Below are positions 63,897 through 64,000 of a DNA stretch of 64,000 nt, piece after piece. Each line of letters starts with the position of its first letter. Position 1 is the first letter of the stretch. The DNA lies in assembly GCA_003989085.1 (NCBI GenBank), contig RXIV01000001.1, positions 558,001 to 622,000 on the forward strand, in the 5' to 3' direction. The notes below the pieces were generated by a model. That model was not told the DNA's origin and did no database searches. It saw only the letters and a list, made by a program, of their open reading frames with translations. The position numbers were made by a program, and so were the translations under genes. This stretch comes from Candidatus Competibacteraceae bacterium (GTDB taxonomy: Bacteria > Pseudomonadota > Gammaproteobacteria > Competibacterales > Competibacteraceae).

Positions 63897-64000
63897 GCCG
63901 CCTCCGCTTGTAAACCAAACAGGCGCAGATAATTGGCGGTCGTGATGGCTGCGACCTGTTCTAACGATTCGCCGCGCAATTGGGCGACAAATTCCGCAAC
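63893..64000 (-). CDS. TatD-family deoxyribonuclease, C-terminal end (cut by window edge)
   Basis: The last 108 bases on the minus strand encode VAEFVAQLRGESLEQVAAIT, then TANYLRLFGLQAEAA and a stop. This is the usual end of TatD/YcfH metal-dependent hydrolases, with the conserved E-x-VA-x-x-T-x-x-N-x-x-R-L-F pattern. The catalytic barrel lies outside the window, so YcfH-type and TatD-type cannot be separated. Its stop overlaps the GTG of the Nudix gene. Confidence 0.85.
   Translation of the reverse strand, partial: VAEFVAQLRGESLEQVAAITTANYLRLFGLQAEAA

Noticed and set aside
1..64000. CRISPR arrays, IS elements, prophage or integron features
   Set aside because: No regularly spaced repeats, transposase or integrase genes, or terminal inverted repeats with target duplications were seen.

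Overview
This window looks like chromosomal DNA of a gammaproteobacterium. The evidence is an Rsd/AlgQ-family anti-sigma factor, GlnE, the ptsP-rppH pair in the usual order, TsaB, an FNR-type box, and mostly GC-rich coding sequence. Ethylmalonyl-CoA-pathway-like enzymes, a Hyb-type hydrogenase and an aryl-polyene-like locus together fit an environmental, facultatively anaerobic, polymer-storing lineage such as the Competibacteraceae. That family assignment is inference. No insertion sequence, integrase, CRISPR array, rRNA or replication origin was seen. There is one tRNA.

Layout. 0-4 kb (minus): 5' part of purL, ptsP, rppH. 4-10.6 kb (plus): a large periplasmic alpha-2-macroglobulin-like protein overlapping proB, then a terminator and tRNA-Leu(UAA). 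11-14 kb (minus): tandem-MaoC hydratase and methylsuccinyl-CoA-dehydrogenase-like gene. 14.3-17.4 kb (plus): a VapBC module and three poorly characterised genes. 17.5-21.1 kb: recB. 21.1-29.5 kb (minus): EAL-HDOD protein, mnmG, an ABC substrate-binding protein, a KamA-family radical SAM enzyme, ahcY with an SAH riboswitch, metK. 29.6-31.7 kb: an HEAGH protein and a CsgG/PEGA-type protein in a more AT-rich patch.

31.8-35.2 kb (minus) holds four genes joined by 4-bp overlaps: ketoacyl synthase, chain-length-factor-like partner, ketoreductase, glycosyltransferase. They resemble part of an aryl polyene pathway. 35.5-42.6 kb (plus) is a Hyb-type uptake [NiFe] hydrogenase operon (small subunit, HybA, HybB, large subunit, maturation protease, HypC, HupK/HoxV-like scaffold) behind an FNR-like box. 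42.6-48.8 kb carries a small membrane protein with its own promoter and terminator, a radical SAM protein, rsd, tsaB, a DUF2799-like lipoprotein, a DEAD-box helicase and a DUF2062 protein. 48.5-54.7 kb holds a small coiled-coil protein, a methyltransferase, glnE, ilvE and a zinc-finger protein. 54.7-62.8 kb is a surface-glycan region: asparagine synthase family, ELM1-like, two GT4, GT9, O-antigen-ligase-like, GT2, and a decayed acyltransferase. 63-64 kb: small protein, NudL-type Nudix enzyme, end of a TatD-family nuclease.

Linked functions. metK and ahcY make SAM and clear SAH, and ahcY sits under an SAH riboswitch. The hydrogenase genes form one structural and maturation unit probably induced without oxygen. 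The mcd/mch-like pair would act in consecutive steps of acetyl-CoA assimilation. Nothing here is certainly a new system. The best candidates for follow-up are the compact polyene-like locus, the duplicated-repeat protein next to a methyltransferase, and the CsgG/PEGA protein.
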